Below are positions 50,118-59,639 of a stretch of DNA of 64,000 nucleotides, in pieces; the stretch's first letter is position 1; the number at the start of each line of letters is the position of its first letter. Position numbers and translations under genes: made by a program. This stretch comes from CAVWNR01 sp963756525 (GTDB taxonomy: Bacteria > Actinomycetota > Actinomycetes > Mycobacteriales > Jatrophihabitantaceae): contig CAVWNR010000001.1 in NCBI GenBank assembly GCA_963756525.1, positions 62,001 to 126,000 of the forward strand. The letters run 5' to 3'. The notes under the pieces are model-generated. The model did no database searches, had not been told where the DNA came from, and saw only the letters and a program-made list of their open reading frames with translations.

Positions 50118-52301
50118 TCAGTCCGTCGAGGTGCTGCGCAGCGAGGCAGCGACGTTCGCCGGCACCACCTCGTGGCGGGCGAAGCGGCGGCGGAAGTGGC
50201 CTGATCCGGCGGTGATCGAGCGCAGCGTCACCGCGTATCTCGTCAGCTCGGCGTCGGGAACCTCGCCGTGCACGACGGTGCGCTCCATGCCGGATGGCGC
50301 CGTCGGGTCGGGTTCGGTGCCGGTCACCCGGCCGCGCCGGCCGGACAGGTCGGAGAGCACCGCGCCGACGTAGGTGTCCGGAACCACGACGTCCACCGTG
50401 GCCAGCGGCTCGAGCATGGCCAGCTTGCCGTTCACCGCGGCGTCCTTGACGGCCAGCCGCCCCGCGGTCTGGAACGCCGCGTCCGACGAGTCGACGCTGT
50501 GCGCCTTGCCGTCCACCAGGGTGACCAGCACGTCGATCACCGGTACGCGGTCGTTGTCGAGCCCCTGGTCGAGCTGGGCGCGCACGCCCTTCTCGACCGA
50601 GCCGATGAACTGTGAGGGCACCGCGCCGCCGACCACCTTCTCCTGGAACTGCACGCCGGACCCCCGCGGCAGCGGAGAGACCACAACGTCGCACACGGCG
50701 TACTGGCCGTGCCCGCCGGACTGCTTCACCAGCCGGCCGTGTCCACGCGCCTCGGCGGTGAACGTCTCCTGCAACGCAACCCGCAGCGCGACTGTGTCGA
50801 CGTGGGCGCCGGTGGCCCGCAGCCGTTCCAGCACCACGTCGGCATGCGCCTCGCCGAGGCACCACAACACGAGCTGGCCGGTGCCGGGCTGCCGCTCCGC
50901 GCGCACCGTCGGGTCACCGGCGGTGAGCCGGCCGAGCGCCTTGGCCAGCGCGTCCTCGTCGGCACGGGTGGCGGCCTGCACGGCGACCGGCAGCAGCGGC
51001 TCGGGCATCGTCCACGGCTCGATCAGCAGCGGCGCTGACTTCGCCGAGATCGTGTCACCGGTCTCGGCCGCGCCGAGCCGCCCGATCGCGCAGATATCGC
51101 CGGCGACCGCCCGCTCGATGGGACGCAGCGTCGAGCCGAGCGGGGAGAAGATCTGCCCGACCCGCTCGTCGGCGTCGTGGTCGGGGTGCCCGCGCGACTC
51201 GCCGCCGTGACCGGCGATGTGCACCGTGGTCTCCGGGACGAGCGTGCCACTGAACAGCCGCAGTACCGAGAGCCGACCGAGATAGGGGTCGACGCTGGTG
51301 CGCACCACCTCGCCGAGCAGCGGGCCGTCGGCGTCGCAGCGCACCGGCTCGGCCGACGAACCGTCCAGCTCGGTCGCCACCGGCGGGTCGAGCTCGACCG
51401 GGGACGGGAACGCGCCGGAGAGCAGCTCGAGCAGTTCGGCGATGCCGAGCCCGGTGATCGAGCAGGCCGGCAGCACCGGGTAGAAGGTGCCGCGCGCGAC
51501 GGCGGTCTCCAGGTCGTCGATGAGCACCTCGATGCCGATGTCCTCGCCGCCGAGGTAACGCTCGAGCAGCGTCTCGTCCTCACTGTTGTTGATGATCGCC
51601 TCGATGAGCGCCGCCCGCGCGCCGTCGACGTCGCCGGCGGACACGTCCGGCGTGAGCGGCGCCTCCTTGGGTGGGTAGCCGGCCGAGTAGTCGAACACCG
51701 TCCGGGTCAGCAGCCCGACCAGGCCCTCGGGCGCGACGCCGGGGGAACCGCCGATCGGCAGGTACAGCGGCAGCACCGCCTGGCCGTCCGCGCCGCCGAA
51801 CACCCGCTGGCAGGACGCGAGCGCGGTGGCGAACGCCGCGCGCGGCGCGTCCAGCCGGGTGATCACCACCGCCCGTGGGGTGCCCGAGGCCGCGCACTCC
51901 TCCCACAGCGACACGGTGATCGGGTCGACGTCCTCGGCCGCCGAGACGACGAACAGCGCCGCGTCGGCCGCGCGGAGTCCGGCGCGCAACTCCCCGGTGA
52001 AGTCGGGATAGCCGGGCGTGTCGAGGAGGTTTACCACCACGCCGTCGTGCCGCAGCGGGCAGACCGACAGCGCCACCGAGCGCTGCTGGGCCACCTCGAC
52101 CGGGTCGGAGTCGCTGACCGTCGTGCCCTCGGCGATCGTCCCGGCGCGTGAGATCACGCCGGTGAACGTCAGCAGCGCCTCGACGAGCGTCGTCTTTCCC
52201 GCACCGGAGTGGCCGACCAGGGCGACGTTGCGGATCTTCTCCGGACGGTCTGCGGTCTCCAGGGTCGTGGTCGACTTGGTAGTGGTCTTCTTCGTCGACA
52301 T
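50118..52301 (-). CDS. Elongation factor G-like protein (FusA2 type)
   Basis: Translational GTPase paralogue of EF-G; 727 aa with G domain, domain II and EF-G domains III-V (LPRGSGVQFQEKVVGGAVPS, HSVDSSDAAFQTAGRLAVKD, LSGRRGRVTG). G1 is GHSGAGKTTL at residues 30-39. G3 reads DTPGYPDF, so the catalytic His of EF-G (DTPGH) is Tyr. G4 reads ITRLD in place of NKMD. These changes match the FusA2/EF-G2 group, whose function differs from canonical translocation. The ATG at MSTKKTTTKSTTTLET follows GCGAGAGG. It converges with ffh. Confidence 0.92.
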   Translation of the reverse strand: MSTKKTTTKSTTTLETADRPEKIRNVALVGHSGAGKTTLVEALLTFTGVISRAGTIAEGTTVSDSDPVEVAQQRSVALSVCPLRHDGVVVNLLDTPGYPDFTGELRAGLRAADAALFVVSAAEDVDPITVSLWEECAASGTPRAVVITRLDAPRAAFATALASCQRVFGGADGQAVLPLYLPIGGSPGVAPEGLVGLLTRTVFDYSAGYPPKEAPLTPDVSAGDVDGARAALIEAIINNSEDETLLERYLGGEDIGIEVLIDDLETAVARGTFYPVLPACSITGLGIAELLELLSGAFPSPVELDPPVATELDGSSAEPVRCDADGPLLGEVVRTSVDPYLGRLSVLRLFSGTLVPETTVHIAGHGGESRGHPDHDADERVGQIFSPLGSTLRPIERAVAGDICAIGRLGAAETGDTISAKSAPLLIEPWTMPEPLLPVAVQAATRADEDALAKALGRLTAGDPTVRAERQPGTGQLVLWCLGEAHADVVLERLRATGAHVDTVALRVALQETFTAEARGHGRLVKQSGGHGQYAVCDVVVSPLPRGSGVQFQEKVVGGAVPSQFIGSVEKGVRAQLDQGLDNDRVPVIDVLVTLVDGKAHSVDSSDAAFQTAGRLAVKDAAVNGKLAMLEPLATVDVVVPDTYVGAVLSDLSGRRGRVTGTEPDPTAPSGMERTVVHGEVPDAELTRYAVTLRSITAGSGHFRRRFARHEVVPANVAASLRSTSTD

Positions 52302-52450
52302 CCGGCAGCCTCTCGCAATTGCGCAACGTCTGATCCACGCATTCGACACCCAAGCTCCGGGCTCGGACAAGCGCAACGCGTAGATCGGCGTGAACTCCCG
52401 GCTATCGTGACGCTCGTATCCGTGACCGGTGAGAAGGGACCGTCGCTCGC

Positions 52451-53071
52451 GTGCTCAACGTCCATGCCCGCGCGTGGGTCGCGAAGACCCTCGATCCGTT
52501 CGGCGCGTGGCTGGCGCGGGCCGGGGTGACGCCGGACGCGGTCACGCTGGTCGGCACGGTGGGGGCCACCGCCTCCGCGCTGATCTTCTTCACCCAGGGC
52601 TGGTGGTTCACCGGCACCATGCTCATCTGGGGCTTCGTCATGCTCGACGTCCTCGACGGCGCGGTGGCGCGCGCAGGCGGCCGGACGACGAAGTTCGGCG
52701 CGGTGCTGGACTCGTCTTGCGACCGCATCGTCGACGCGGCGGTCTTCGGCTCGCTCGCCTGGTACTTCGCCCGGCACGACCAGCGGTGGATGCTGCTCGC
52801 GGCGCTGGTCTGCCTGGTGCTCGGCTCGGTGACCTCCTACATCCGGGCCCGCGCCGAGGGCATCGGGCTCACCGCCACGGTGGGCATCGCCGAGCGGGCC
52901 GAGCGGCTGATCATCGTGCTGGTCGGCACCGGGCTCACCGGCGAACACCTGCAGGTGCCCTACGTGCAGGCAATCGCGCTGTGGGTCCTCGTCGCGGCCT
53001 CGACGATCACCGTCGGCCAGCGGCTGGCGACCGTCTGGCGGCAGTCACGCGCCCTGGAACGCAGCGCATGA
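52451..53071 (+). CDS. pgsA: Phosphatidylinositol phosphate synthase (CDP-alcohol phosphatidyltransferase)
   Basis: Membrane enzyme of the CDP-alcohol phosphatidyltransferase family; 206 aa with about five hydrophobic segments. The signature D-x2-DG-x2-AR-x8-G-x3-D-x3-D is visible from LDVLDGAVARAGGR to GAVLDSSCDRIVD. With patA and pimA downstream, the product is most likely phosphatidylinositol phosphate from CDP-diacylglycerol and inositol phosphate (PgsA1 type), the base of PIM lipids. GTG start after GAGAAGGGA; TATCGT near 52403 is a possible -10 box. Confidence 0.92.
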   Translation: MLNVHARAWVAKTLDPFGAWLARAGVTPDAVTLVGTVGATASALIFFTQGWWFTGTMLIWGFVMLDVLDGAVARAGGRTTKFGAVLDSSCDRIVDAAVFGSLAWYFARHDQRWMLLAALVCLVLGSVTSYIRARAEGIGLTATVGIAERAERLIIVLVGTGLTGEHLQVPYVQAIALWVLVAASTITVGQRLATVWRQSRALERSA

Positions 53072-53087
53072 CCGTGCTAGCCGGCTC

Positions 53088-54029
53088 ATGAGCGCGCCGG
53101 TCCGCGAGCGTGCCGTCGACCTCGGCTTCGCGGCCGGCTGGGCGGCGATCAAGGCGGTCCCCGGGCCGCTGGCCGCCCGCGGGTTCCGGCTGGCCGGTGA
53201 CGCGGCGGCGGCGCGGCAGGGCCCGGGTGTGCGGCAACTGCGCGCCAACCTGCGTCGGGTGATCGGACCGCTGCCGTCCGAGTTGTACCTCGACGCGCTC
53301 GTCCGTGCGGCGACCCGCTCCTACGCCCGCTACTGGCTGGAGACCTTCCGGCTGCCGAAGATGGATCATCGTGCGGTGATCCGCCGGACCGGCGCGCAGA
53401 CGGTCGGCGCCGAGAATCTCGACGCCGCCGTGGAGTCCGGCCGGGGCGCGGTGCTGGCGCTGCCGCACATCGGCAACTGGGACGTCTCCGGGCTGTGGCT
53501 GATCGACCGGTACAAGCGCCCGTTCACCACCGTGGCCGAGCGGCTCAAGCCCGAGTCGCTCTTCGACCGGTTCGTCGCGTACCGGGAGAGCCTCGGCTTC
53601 GAGGTGCTGGCGCTCACCGGCGGCCAGCGGCCGGTGAGCGAAGTCCTCACCGAGCGGCTGCGGGCGGCCGGCACGGTCTGCCTGCTCGGTGACCGTGACC
53701 TGTCGCGCAACGGGGTGCAGGTGCACTTCTTCGGCGAGCCGGCGCGGATGCCTCCCGGCCCGGCGCTGCTCGCCGCGACCACCGGTGCAGCGCTGCTGCC
53801 GGTGAGCATGTGGTTCACCGAGGACGGATGGGGGCAGCGCATCGACCCGCCGATCGACCTGCCGGACCGCGCCTTCGGCCGGCTCGCCGATCGGGTGCGC
53901 GTCGGCACGCAGCTGCTCGCCGACGCGTTCGCCGAGCACATCGGTGACCATCCCGCGGACTGGCACATGCTCCAGCGGCTCTGGCTCGCGGACTTCGCGG
54001 CGCCGCAGAGCCTGCGACCGGCGGCGTGA
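53088..54029 (+). CDS. patA: Phosphatidylinositol mannoside acyltransferase
   Basis: Acyltransferase of the LpxL/HtrB-like family placing an acyl chain on PIM; 313 aa. The catalytic HxxxxD motif is in LALPHIGNWDVSGLWLID, and the family motif LLGDRDLSRNGVQVHFFGEP follows. The N-terminal region holds a weak membrane-associating helix. It lies 16 bp after pgsA and overlaps pimA by 4 bp, the same order as mycobacterial Rv2612c-Rv2611c-Rv2610c, which underlies the assignment. Confidence 0.93.
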   Translation: MSAPVRERAVDLGFAAGWAAIKAVPGPLAARGFRLAGDAAAARQGPGVRQLRANLRRVIGPLPSELYLDALVRAATRSYARYWLETFRLPKMDHRAVIRRTGAQTVGAENLDAAVESGRGAVLALPHIGNWDVSGLWLIDRYKRPFTTVAERLKPESLFDRFVAYRESLGFEVLALTGGQRPVSEVLTERLRAAGTVCLLGDRDLSRNGVQVHFFGEPARMPPGPALLAATTGAALLPVSMWFTEDGWGQRIDPPIDLPDRAFGRLADRVRVGTQLLADAFAEHIGDHPADWHMLQRLWLADFAAPQSLRPAA

Positions 54030-55159
54030 CCGGCATGCGGATCGGCCTGGTCTGCCCGTACTCCTGGGACATCCCCGGCGGGGTGCAGGCGCACGTGCGC
54101 GATCTCGCCGAGACGCTGCTGGGCATGGGGCACAGCGTCTCGGTGCTCGCGCCCGGCGACGACGACACTCCGGGCCTGCCGCCCTACGTCGTCGTCGCCG
54201 GCAAGGCGGTGCCGATCCCGTACAACGGCTCGGTGGCCCGGCTGCAGTTCGGCCTGGTGTCGGCGGCGCGGGTGCGGCGTTGGTTGCGCGACGGCGGGTT
54301 CGACGTCGTGCACGTGCATGAGCCGGCCCCGCCCAGCCTGTCCCTGCTCGCCTGCATGATCCACGACGGGCCGCTGGTGGCGACCTTCCACATCGCCACC
54401 ACCCGCTCGCGTTTCCTGCTCATGTTCGACACGATGCTGCAGCCGTTCCTCGAGAAGCTCTCCGGGCGGATCGCGGTGTCCGACGCCGCCCGCCGGGTGA
54501 TCGTCGAGCACCTCGGCGCGGACGCCGTGGTGATTCCCAACGGGGTGGCATCGGCCCGCTACCGCGCCGCCCGGCCGCTGCCCGGCTACCCACGCCACGG
54601 CGGAACGGTCGGCTTCATCGGCCGTTACGACGAGTCGCGCAAGGGTATGAGCGTGCTCATCGCGGCGTTGCAGCGGCTCACCGCCCAGCACCCGCAACTA
54701 CGCGTGCTCGTCGCCGGCCGGGGCGACGCCGACGAGTTCCGGGCCGGGCTGCCGCGCGGGTTCGCGCGGCGCGTCGAGCTGCTCGGCCAGGTGAGCGAGC
54801 CGGACAAGGCCAGCATGCTGCGAAGCGTCGACGTGTACTGCGCCCCGAACACCGGCCAGGAGAGCTTCGGCATCGTCCTGCTCGAGGCCATGGCCGCCCG
54901 GACGCCGATCGTGGCGAGCGACCTGGAGGCGTTCCGCCGGGTGCTGAGGGGTGGCACGGCGGGGCAGCTGTTCCGCGCCGGCGACCCGGACGCGCTCGCG
55001 GGTGCGCTCGCGGCCGTGCTCGCCGACGCGGGGCTACGGCAGCGTCTGGTCGCGGCCGGCGACGCTGCCGTCGGGCCGTACGACTGGTCTGTGGTCGCGG
55101 CACAGGTGCTGCGGGTGTACGAACTCGCGATTGCCGGAGCCGGCACGCTCGGCTATTAG
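54026..55159 (+). CDS. pimA: Phosphatidylinositol mannosyltransferase PimA
   Basis: GT4-family glycosyltransferase transferring the first mannose from GDP-mannose to phosphatidylinositol at the cytoplasmic face; 377 aa. It has MRIGLVCPYSWDIPGGVQAHVRDLAE, GKAVPIPYNGSVARLQFG, VHVHEPAPPSLSLLA, GFIGRYDESRKGMSVLIAAL, and the nucleotide-binding E-x7-E in NTGQESFGIVLLEAMAA. GTG 54026 overlaps patA; ATG 54035 is an alternative three codons on. It completes the pgsA-patA-pimA module. Confidence 0.95.
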   Translation: MTGMRIGLVCPYSWDIPGGVQAHVRDLAETLLGMGHSVSVLAPGDDDTPGLPPYVVVAGKAVPIPYNGSVARLQFGLVSAARVRRWLRDGGFDVVHVHEPAPPSLSLLACMIHDGPLVATFHIATTRSRFLLMFDTMLQPFLEKLSGRIAVSDAARRVIVEHLGADAVVIPNGVASARYRAARPLPGYPRHGGTVGFIGRYDESRKGMSVLIAALQRLTAQHPQLRVLVAGRGDADEFRAGLPRGFARRVELLGQVSEPDKASMLRSVDVYCAPNTGQESFGIVLLEAMAARTPIVASDLEAFRRVLRGGTAGQLFRAGDPDALAGALAAVLADAGLRQRLVAAGDAAVGPYDWSVVAAQVLRVYELAIAGAGTLGY

Positions 55160-55169
55160 TGTTGCGGCC

Positions 55170-55778
55170 ATGTTGCCCGTCGGCTGGCTGGTCGCGGCCG
55201 TCGTGGTGGCGGTGCTGGTCTCGGTGTGGGTGACCTTCACCCTGACCCGCCTGGACCGCCTGCATGCCCGCGTCGACGCCGCGCAGGCCGCGCTGGACGC
55301 GCAGCTGGTGCGCCGCGCGGCGGCGCTGCTGCGGCTGCTGGAGTCCGGCGCCGTGCCGCTGCCCCCGGAGCAGGCGGCCGGTTACCAGACCGTCGCCACA
55401 CGGGCGCTCGAGGCCTCGGCGGCGGGTCGGGAAGCCGTCGAGAACGAGGTCGGCGCAGTGATCGCCGCGACGGCGGCGAGCGCGCGAACCGTGCACGGCG
55501 CAGAGGCCGCCGAGCTGCACGAGGCCGGCGTCCGGGTGGCCATCGCACGCCGCTTCTACAACGACGCGGTGCGCGACACGCGGGTACTGCGAGGCGGCCG
55601 AATGCCGCGGATCCTGCACCTGGCAGGGCATCGTGAGATGCCACAGTTCTTCGATATCGACGACACGGTGACCTTTCCCGACCCGAGCGCTGCCGACCCC
55701 GGGCGCGAGCCGCCCCGTTCCATCCCAGCGCCCGAGTCCGCGACGGGCCGCGTGCCGACCCAGGAGGCGAGCTCATGA
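55170..55778 (+). CDS. LemA-like membrane protein
   Basis: 202 aa. An N-terminal membrane helix (VGWLVAAVVVAVLVSVWVTF) precedes a helical bundle with LemA family traits: RLHARVDAAQAALDAQLVRRA near the start and ARRFYNDAVRDTRVLRGGRM, then FFDIDD, near the end. The tail is acidic and Pro-rich. The function of LemA proteins is unknown. TAGTGT (55157-55162) ends 7 nt before the ATG, suggesting a leaderless mRNA. Mycobacteria have a Nudix gene at this place, so the position is not conserved. Confidence 0.8.
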   Translation: MLPVGWLVAAVVVAVLVSVWVTFTLTRLDRLHARVDAAQAALDAQLVRRAAALLRLLESGAVPLPPEQAAGYQTVATRALEASAAGREAVENEVGAVIAATAASARTVHGAEAAELHEAGVRVAIARRFYNDAVRDTRVLRGGRMPRILHLAGHREMPQFFDIDDTVTFPDPSAADPGREPPRSIPAPESATGRVPTQEASS

Positions 55779-55834
55779 ACAGCCCGCAGGCTTTTCGGCA
55801 GCCACTGGGTGGTGTCCGCGGGGTCGCCGCGTGA
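55775..55834 (+). CDS. 19-residue ORF coupled to both neighbours
   Basis: MNSPQAFRQPLGGVRGVAA is read from an ATG with AGGAGG 7 nt upstream, the strongest Shine-Dalgarno in this area. Its start overlaps the LemA-like stop (ATGA) and its stop overlaps the GTG of the DUF3048 gene (GTGA). It has no membrane helix or known motif. It may be a true microprotein or only a translational bridge carrying ribosomes to the next gene. Confidence 0.5.
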   Translation: MNSPQAFRQPLGGVRGVAA

Positions 55835-56940
55835 GCCCGCTCGACCGCATCGCCGCGCTGAGCGTCCGGCAGAAGGTGATCGCCGGCGTCGCTGCGGTGG
55901 TCGTCGTCGCGGGCGGAGCGACCGGGACGGCGCTCGCCGTCACTGGCAGCTCCACCAAGCACACCGCGGCCCCGCCGCCCACGCCCGCCACGACCGCGGC
56001 CACGCCGACCCCGCCGCCGACGACGCCGAAGCCCAAGCCGAAACCGCGGCCGGCGCCGGCGGTGAACCCGCTCACCGGCGTCGGCCGGCCGCTCACCGGG
56101 CCGGTCATCGCGGTGAAGATCGACGACGTTGCCGAGGCGATGCCCCAGGTCGGCATCGACCAGGCCGACATCGTCTACGTCGAGCAGGTCGAGGGTGGGC
56201 TCACCCGGCTGATCGCGTTATTCGACACCCATCTGCCGAGCGTCGTCGGGCCGGTGCGCAGCACCCGGATAGACAACCCTGAGGTCCTCGCCCAGTACGG
56301 GCCGATCGGCTTCGCCGCCTCTGGCGGCGCGCCCGGCCCGCTCGCCGTGCTGGCCCGGTCCAACCTCAAGACCGACCTGCAGCAGAACGGCGGCCCCGGT
56401 TTCTTCCGCGACGACTCCCGTCCCATCCCGCACAACCTGATGCTGAACCTGCGGCAGGCGGCCGCGTCCATCCACGGCGCGGCGGCGAAGTCGATCGGCT
56501 GGACGTGGTCGTCCAGCCTGGCCGGCATCACCGGGGTCCAGCCCGGCTCGTCGCTCTCGACGACGGTCGGCGGCACTGCGGTCGGTTTCCAGTGGGATGC
56601 GGCACACAAGCGCTACATCCGCGTCATCGGCGGCGCGCTGCAGTATGCGGCCGACGGCTACCCGGTCGCGACGCCCAACGTCATCGTCCAGTTCTGCCGG
56701 GGACATGTCGATCCGGCCGACATCGACCCGGCGGGGAACCCCGGCTACGTCAACGAGTCCGTCGGCAGCGGCAAGGTGGCGATCTTCCGCGACGGCAAGC
56801 GCATCGACGGCACCTGGAGCCGCCCGACGGCGGCCAGCGGGACGGTCTTGCGCGACAAGGCCGGCCACGTGATCCCGCTCGCGCCCGGCGGTGCCTGGAT
56901 TGCGATGGTCAACACCACGGCTGGCTTGACGTCGCACTGA
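55831..56940 (+). CDS. DUF3048 (YerB-like) lipid- or membrane-anchored protein
   Basis: 369 aa with an N-terminal membrane helix (VIAGVAAVVVVAGGATGTAL) and no lipobox Cys. A Thr/Pro/Lys-rich wall-spanning linker to about residue 72 follows, then the DUF3048 domain. Typical segments are PLTGPVIAVKIDDVAEAMPQ, ADIVYVEQVEGGLTRLIALF, VVGPVRSTRIDN and FRDDSRPIPHNLMLNL. The C-terminal subdomain contains FQWDAAHKRYIR and VAIFRDGKRIDGTW. Function unknown; the domain is extracytoplasmic. The GTG start overlaps the 19-codon ORF. Confidence 0.9.
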   Translation: MSPLDRIAALSVRQKVIAGVAAVVVVAGGATGTALAVTGSSTKHTAAPPPTPATTAATPTPPPTTPKPKPKPRPAPAVNPLTGVGRPLTGPVIAVKIDDVAEAMPQVGIDQADIVYVEQVEGGLTRLIALFDTHLPSVVGPVRSTRIDNPEVLAQYGPIGFAASGGAPGPLAVLARSNLKTDLQQNGGPGFFRDDSRPIPHNLMLNLRQAAASIHGAAAKSIGWTWSSSLAGITGVQPGSSLSTTVGGTAVGFQWDAAHKRYIRVIGGALQYAADGYPVATPNVIVQFCRGHVDPADIDPAGNPGYVNESVGSGKVAIFRDGKRIDGTWSRPTAASGTVLRDKAGHVIPLAPGGAWIAMVNTTAGLTSH

Positions 56941-56991
56941 GCAGGCCACGGATCGCTGATCGGCCGGGCCGGCGCACCCCTCGTCGGCCCG

Positions 56992-56997
56992 TAGAAT
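56992..56997 (+). promoter_or_regulatory. Candidate -10 box for leaderless pdxS
   Basis: TAGAAT, a good -10 match, ends 7 nt before the pdxS ATG at 57005, with no Shine-Dalgarno between. No -35 match is present at the usual distance. Confidence 0.55.
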
Positions 56998-57004
56998 CGG
57001 CAGC

Positions 57005-57910
<906 letters not shown>

Positions 57911-57988
57911 CCAGTCGCCCGGCTGATCATTAACCGCTCACCCGCCGCCGGTGACCGGTGACCGGGTCGCGATCATCGAGGAGACGCC

Positions 57989-58252
57989 ATGTGCCGCAAC
58001 ATCCACACGCTCCGGCCGCCCTTCGTCGAGCACGTCACGCCCGACGACATCCGCGCGGCCGCGCTGCAGTATGTCCGCAAGATCTCCGGGATGCGGGCGC
58101 CGTCCGCGACCAACGCCGCAGCCTTCGAGCAGGCGGTCGAGGCGGTCACCGCGGCGAGCGCCGAGCTGCTCGACAGCCTGGTGCTGCGGCCGTCGACGTC
58201 CAAGCACGCCCGCGAGTTCGCCAACCACACCGCGCACGCCCGCGCCCGGTGA
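57989..58252 (+). CDS. DUF2277 family protein
   Basis: Small 87-aa protein with the hallmark MCRNIHTLRPPFVEHVTPDD and AAALQYVRKISGMRAPS of DUF2277, whose function is unknown; a DNA- or ligand-binding helical bundle has been suggested by its shape only. GAGGAGA lies 5 nt before the ATG. The gene sits between pdxS and pdxT and its stop overlaps the pdxT GTG by 4 bp. The insertion of this gene within pdxST suggests co-expression. Confidence 0.92.
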   Translation: MCRNIHTLRPPFVEHVTPDDIRAAALQYVRKISGMRAPSATNAAAFEQAVEAVTAASAELLDSLVLRPSTSKHAREFANHTAHARAR

Positions 58253-58875
58253 ATCACCCCACGATCGGCGTGCTCGCCCTGCAGGGCGACGTGCGCGAGC
58301 ACCTGGGCGCGCTGCGCGCCGCCGGCGCCGACGCGGCCCCGGTGCGGCGCCCGGCGGAGCTCGCCGCGGTCGACGGGCTGGTCATTCCGGGCGGGGAGTC
58401 CACGACGATCGTCAAGCTGGCACGCAGCTTCGAGCTGCTCGACCCACTGCGCAAGCGGATCGCCGAGGGGTTGCCGGTGTACGGCTCGTGCGCCGGGATG
58501 ATCCTGCTGGCGGATCGGCTCCTCGACGGCACGGCTGACCAGGAGACCGTCGGTGGCATCGACATGACAGTGCGCCGCAACGCCTTCGGCCGGCAGGTCG
58601 ACTCGTTCGAGGAGGATCTCGCCGTCGACTGCGTTGCCGGTGGCCCGATGCACGCGGTGTTCGTCCGCGCGCCGTGGGTCGAGTCGGTCGGGCCGCACGC
58701 CCGGCCCCTCGCCGCGGTAAGGACCGGACCGGCCGCCGGTAAGATCGTGGTAGTTCGCCAGCGGCACCTGCTGGCCACGTCGTTCCACCCGGAGCTGACG
58801 GGTGACGGGCGTATCCACGCGTACTTCTGCGACATGGTGCGCAACGCCGATGAATGCTCGCGCGAAGAGAGGTAA
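58249..58875 (+). CDS. pdxT: Pyridoxal 5'-phosphate synthase glutaminase subunit PdxT
   Basis: Class I glutaminase giving ammonia to PdxS; 208 aa. It shows IGVLALQGDVREHLGALRAA, GLVIPGGESTTIVKLARSF, the nucleophile Cys in VYGSCAGMILLADRL, and the His-Glu pair in TSFHPELTGDGRIHAYF. The GTG overlaps the DUF2277 stop. The stop lies 3 bp before yebC. Confidence 0.97.
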   Translation: MNHPTIGVLALQGDVREHLGALRAAGADAAPVRRPAELAAVDGLVIPGGESTTIVKLARSFELLDPLRKRIAEGLPVYGSCAGMILLADRLLDGTADQETVGGIDMTVRRNAFGRQVDSFEEDLAVDCVAGGPMHAVFVRAPWVESVGPHARPLAAVRTGPAAGKIVVVRQRHLLATSFHPELTGDGRIHAYFCDMVRNADECSREER

Positions 58876-58878
58876 TCC

Positions 58879-59634
58879 ATGAGCGGCCATTCGAAGTGGG
58901 CCACGACGAAGCACAAGAAGGCGGTCGTCGACGCGAAGCGGGGCAAGCTCTTCGCGAAGCTGATCAAGAACATCGAGGTGGCGGCGCGTACCGGCGGTGG
59001 TGACCCGGACGGCAACCCGACCCTCTATGACGCGATCCAGAAGGCCCGCAAGACGTCGGTGCCGATGGACAACATCGACCGGGCGATCAAGCGCGGCTCG
59101 GGCGCCGAGGCCGGCGGCTCCGACTGGCAGACGATCATGTACGAGGGGTACGCGCCGAACGGTGTCGCGGTGCTGATCGAGTGCCTCACCGACAACCGCA
59201 ACCGGGCCGCGATGGAGGTGCGCACGGCGATGACCCGCAACGGCGGGTCGATGGCCGATCCCGGGTCGGTGTCGTACCTGTTCAACCGCAAGGGCGTCGT
59301 CATCGTCGCGAAGGGCGACCTCGGCGAGGACGACGTGCTGCTCGCGGTGCTCGACGCGGGCGCCGAGGAGGTCAACGACCTGGGCGACTCGTTCGAGGTG
59401 ATCAGCGAGTCGGCAGACCTGGTGGCCGTCCGCACCGCGCTGCAGGGCGCCCGGATCGACTACGAGTCGGCCGACATGTCGTTCGTCCCGAGCGTGCAGG
59501 TGCCGCTGGACGAGGAGGCCGCGCGCAAGGTGCTCCGGCTGGTCGACGCGCTGGAGGACCTGGACGACGTGCAGAACGTCTACGCCAACTTCGACGTCAG
59601 CGAGCAGGTCATGGAAGCGATCGAGGTCGGCTGA
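58879..59634 (+). CDS. yebC: YebC/PmpR family protein
   Basis: Conserved YebC/TACO1-family protein of 251 aa, known as a transcription factor in some bacteria and as a factor aiding translation of proline stretches in others. It has MSGHSKWATTKHKKAVVDAK, RGKLFAKLIKNIEVAARTGG, YEGYAPNGVAVLIECLTDN and PLDEEAARKVLRLVDALEDL. AGAGAGG lies 7 nt before the ATG. It is between pdxT and ruvC, as in many actinobacteria. It ends 5 bp from the convergent protease gene. Confidence 0.96.
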   Translation: MSGHSKWATTKHKKAVVDAKRGKLFAKLIKNIEVAARTGGGDPDGNPTLYDAIQKARKTSVPMDNIDRAIKRGSGAEAGGSDWQTIMYEGYAPNGVAVLIECLTDNRNRAAMEVRTAMTRNGGSMADPGSVSYLFNRKGVVIVAKGDLGEDDVLLAVLDAGAEEVNDLGDSFEVISESADLVAVRTALQGARIDYESADMSFVPSVQVPLDEEAARKVLRLVDALEDLDDVQNVYANFDVSEQVMEAIEVG

Positions 59635-59639
59635 CCGAA

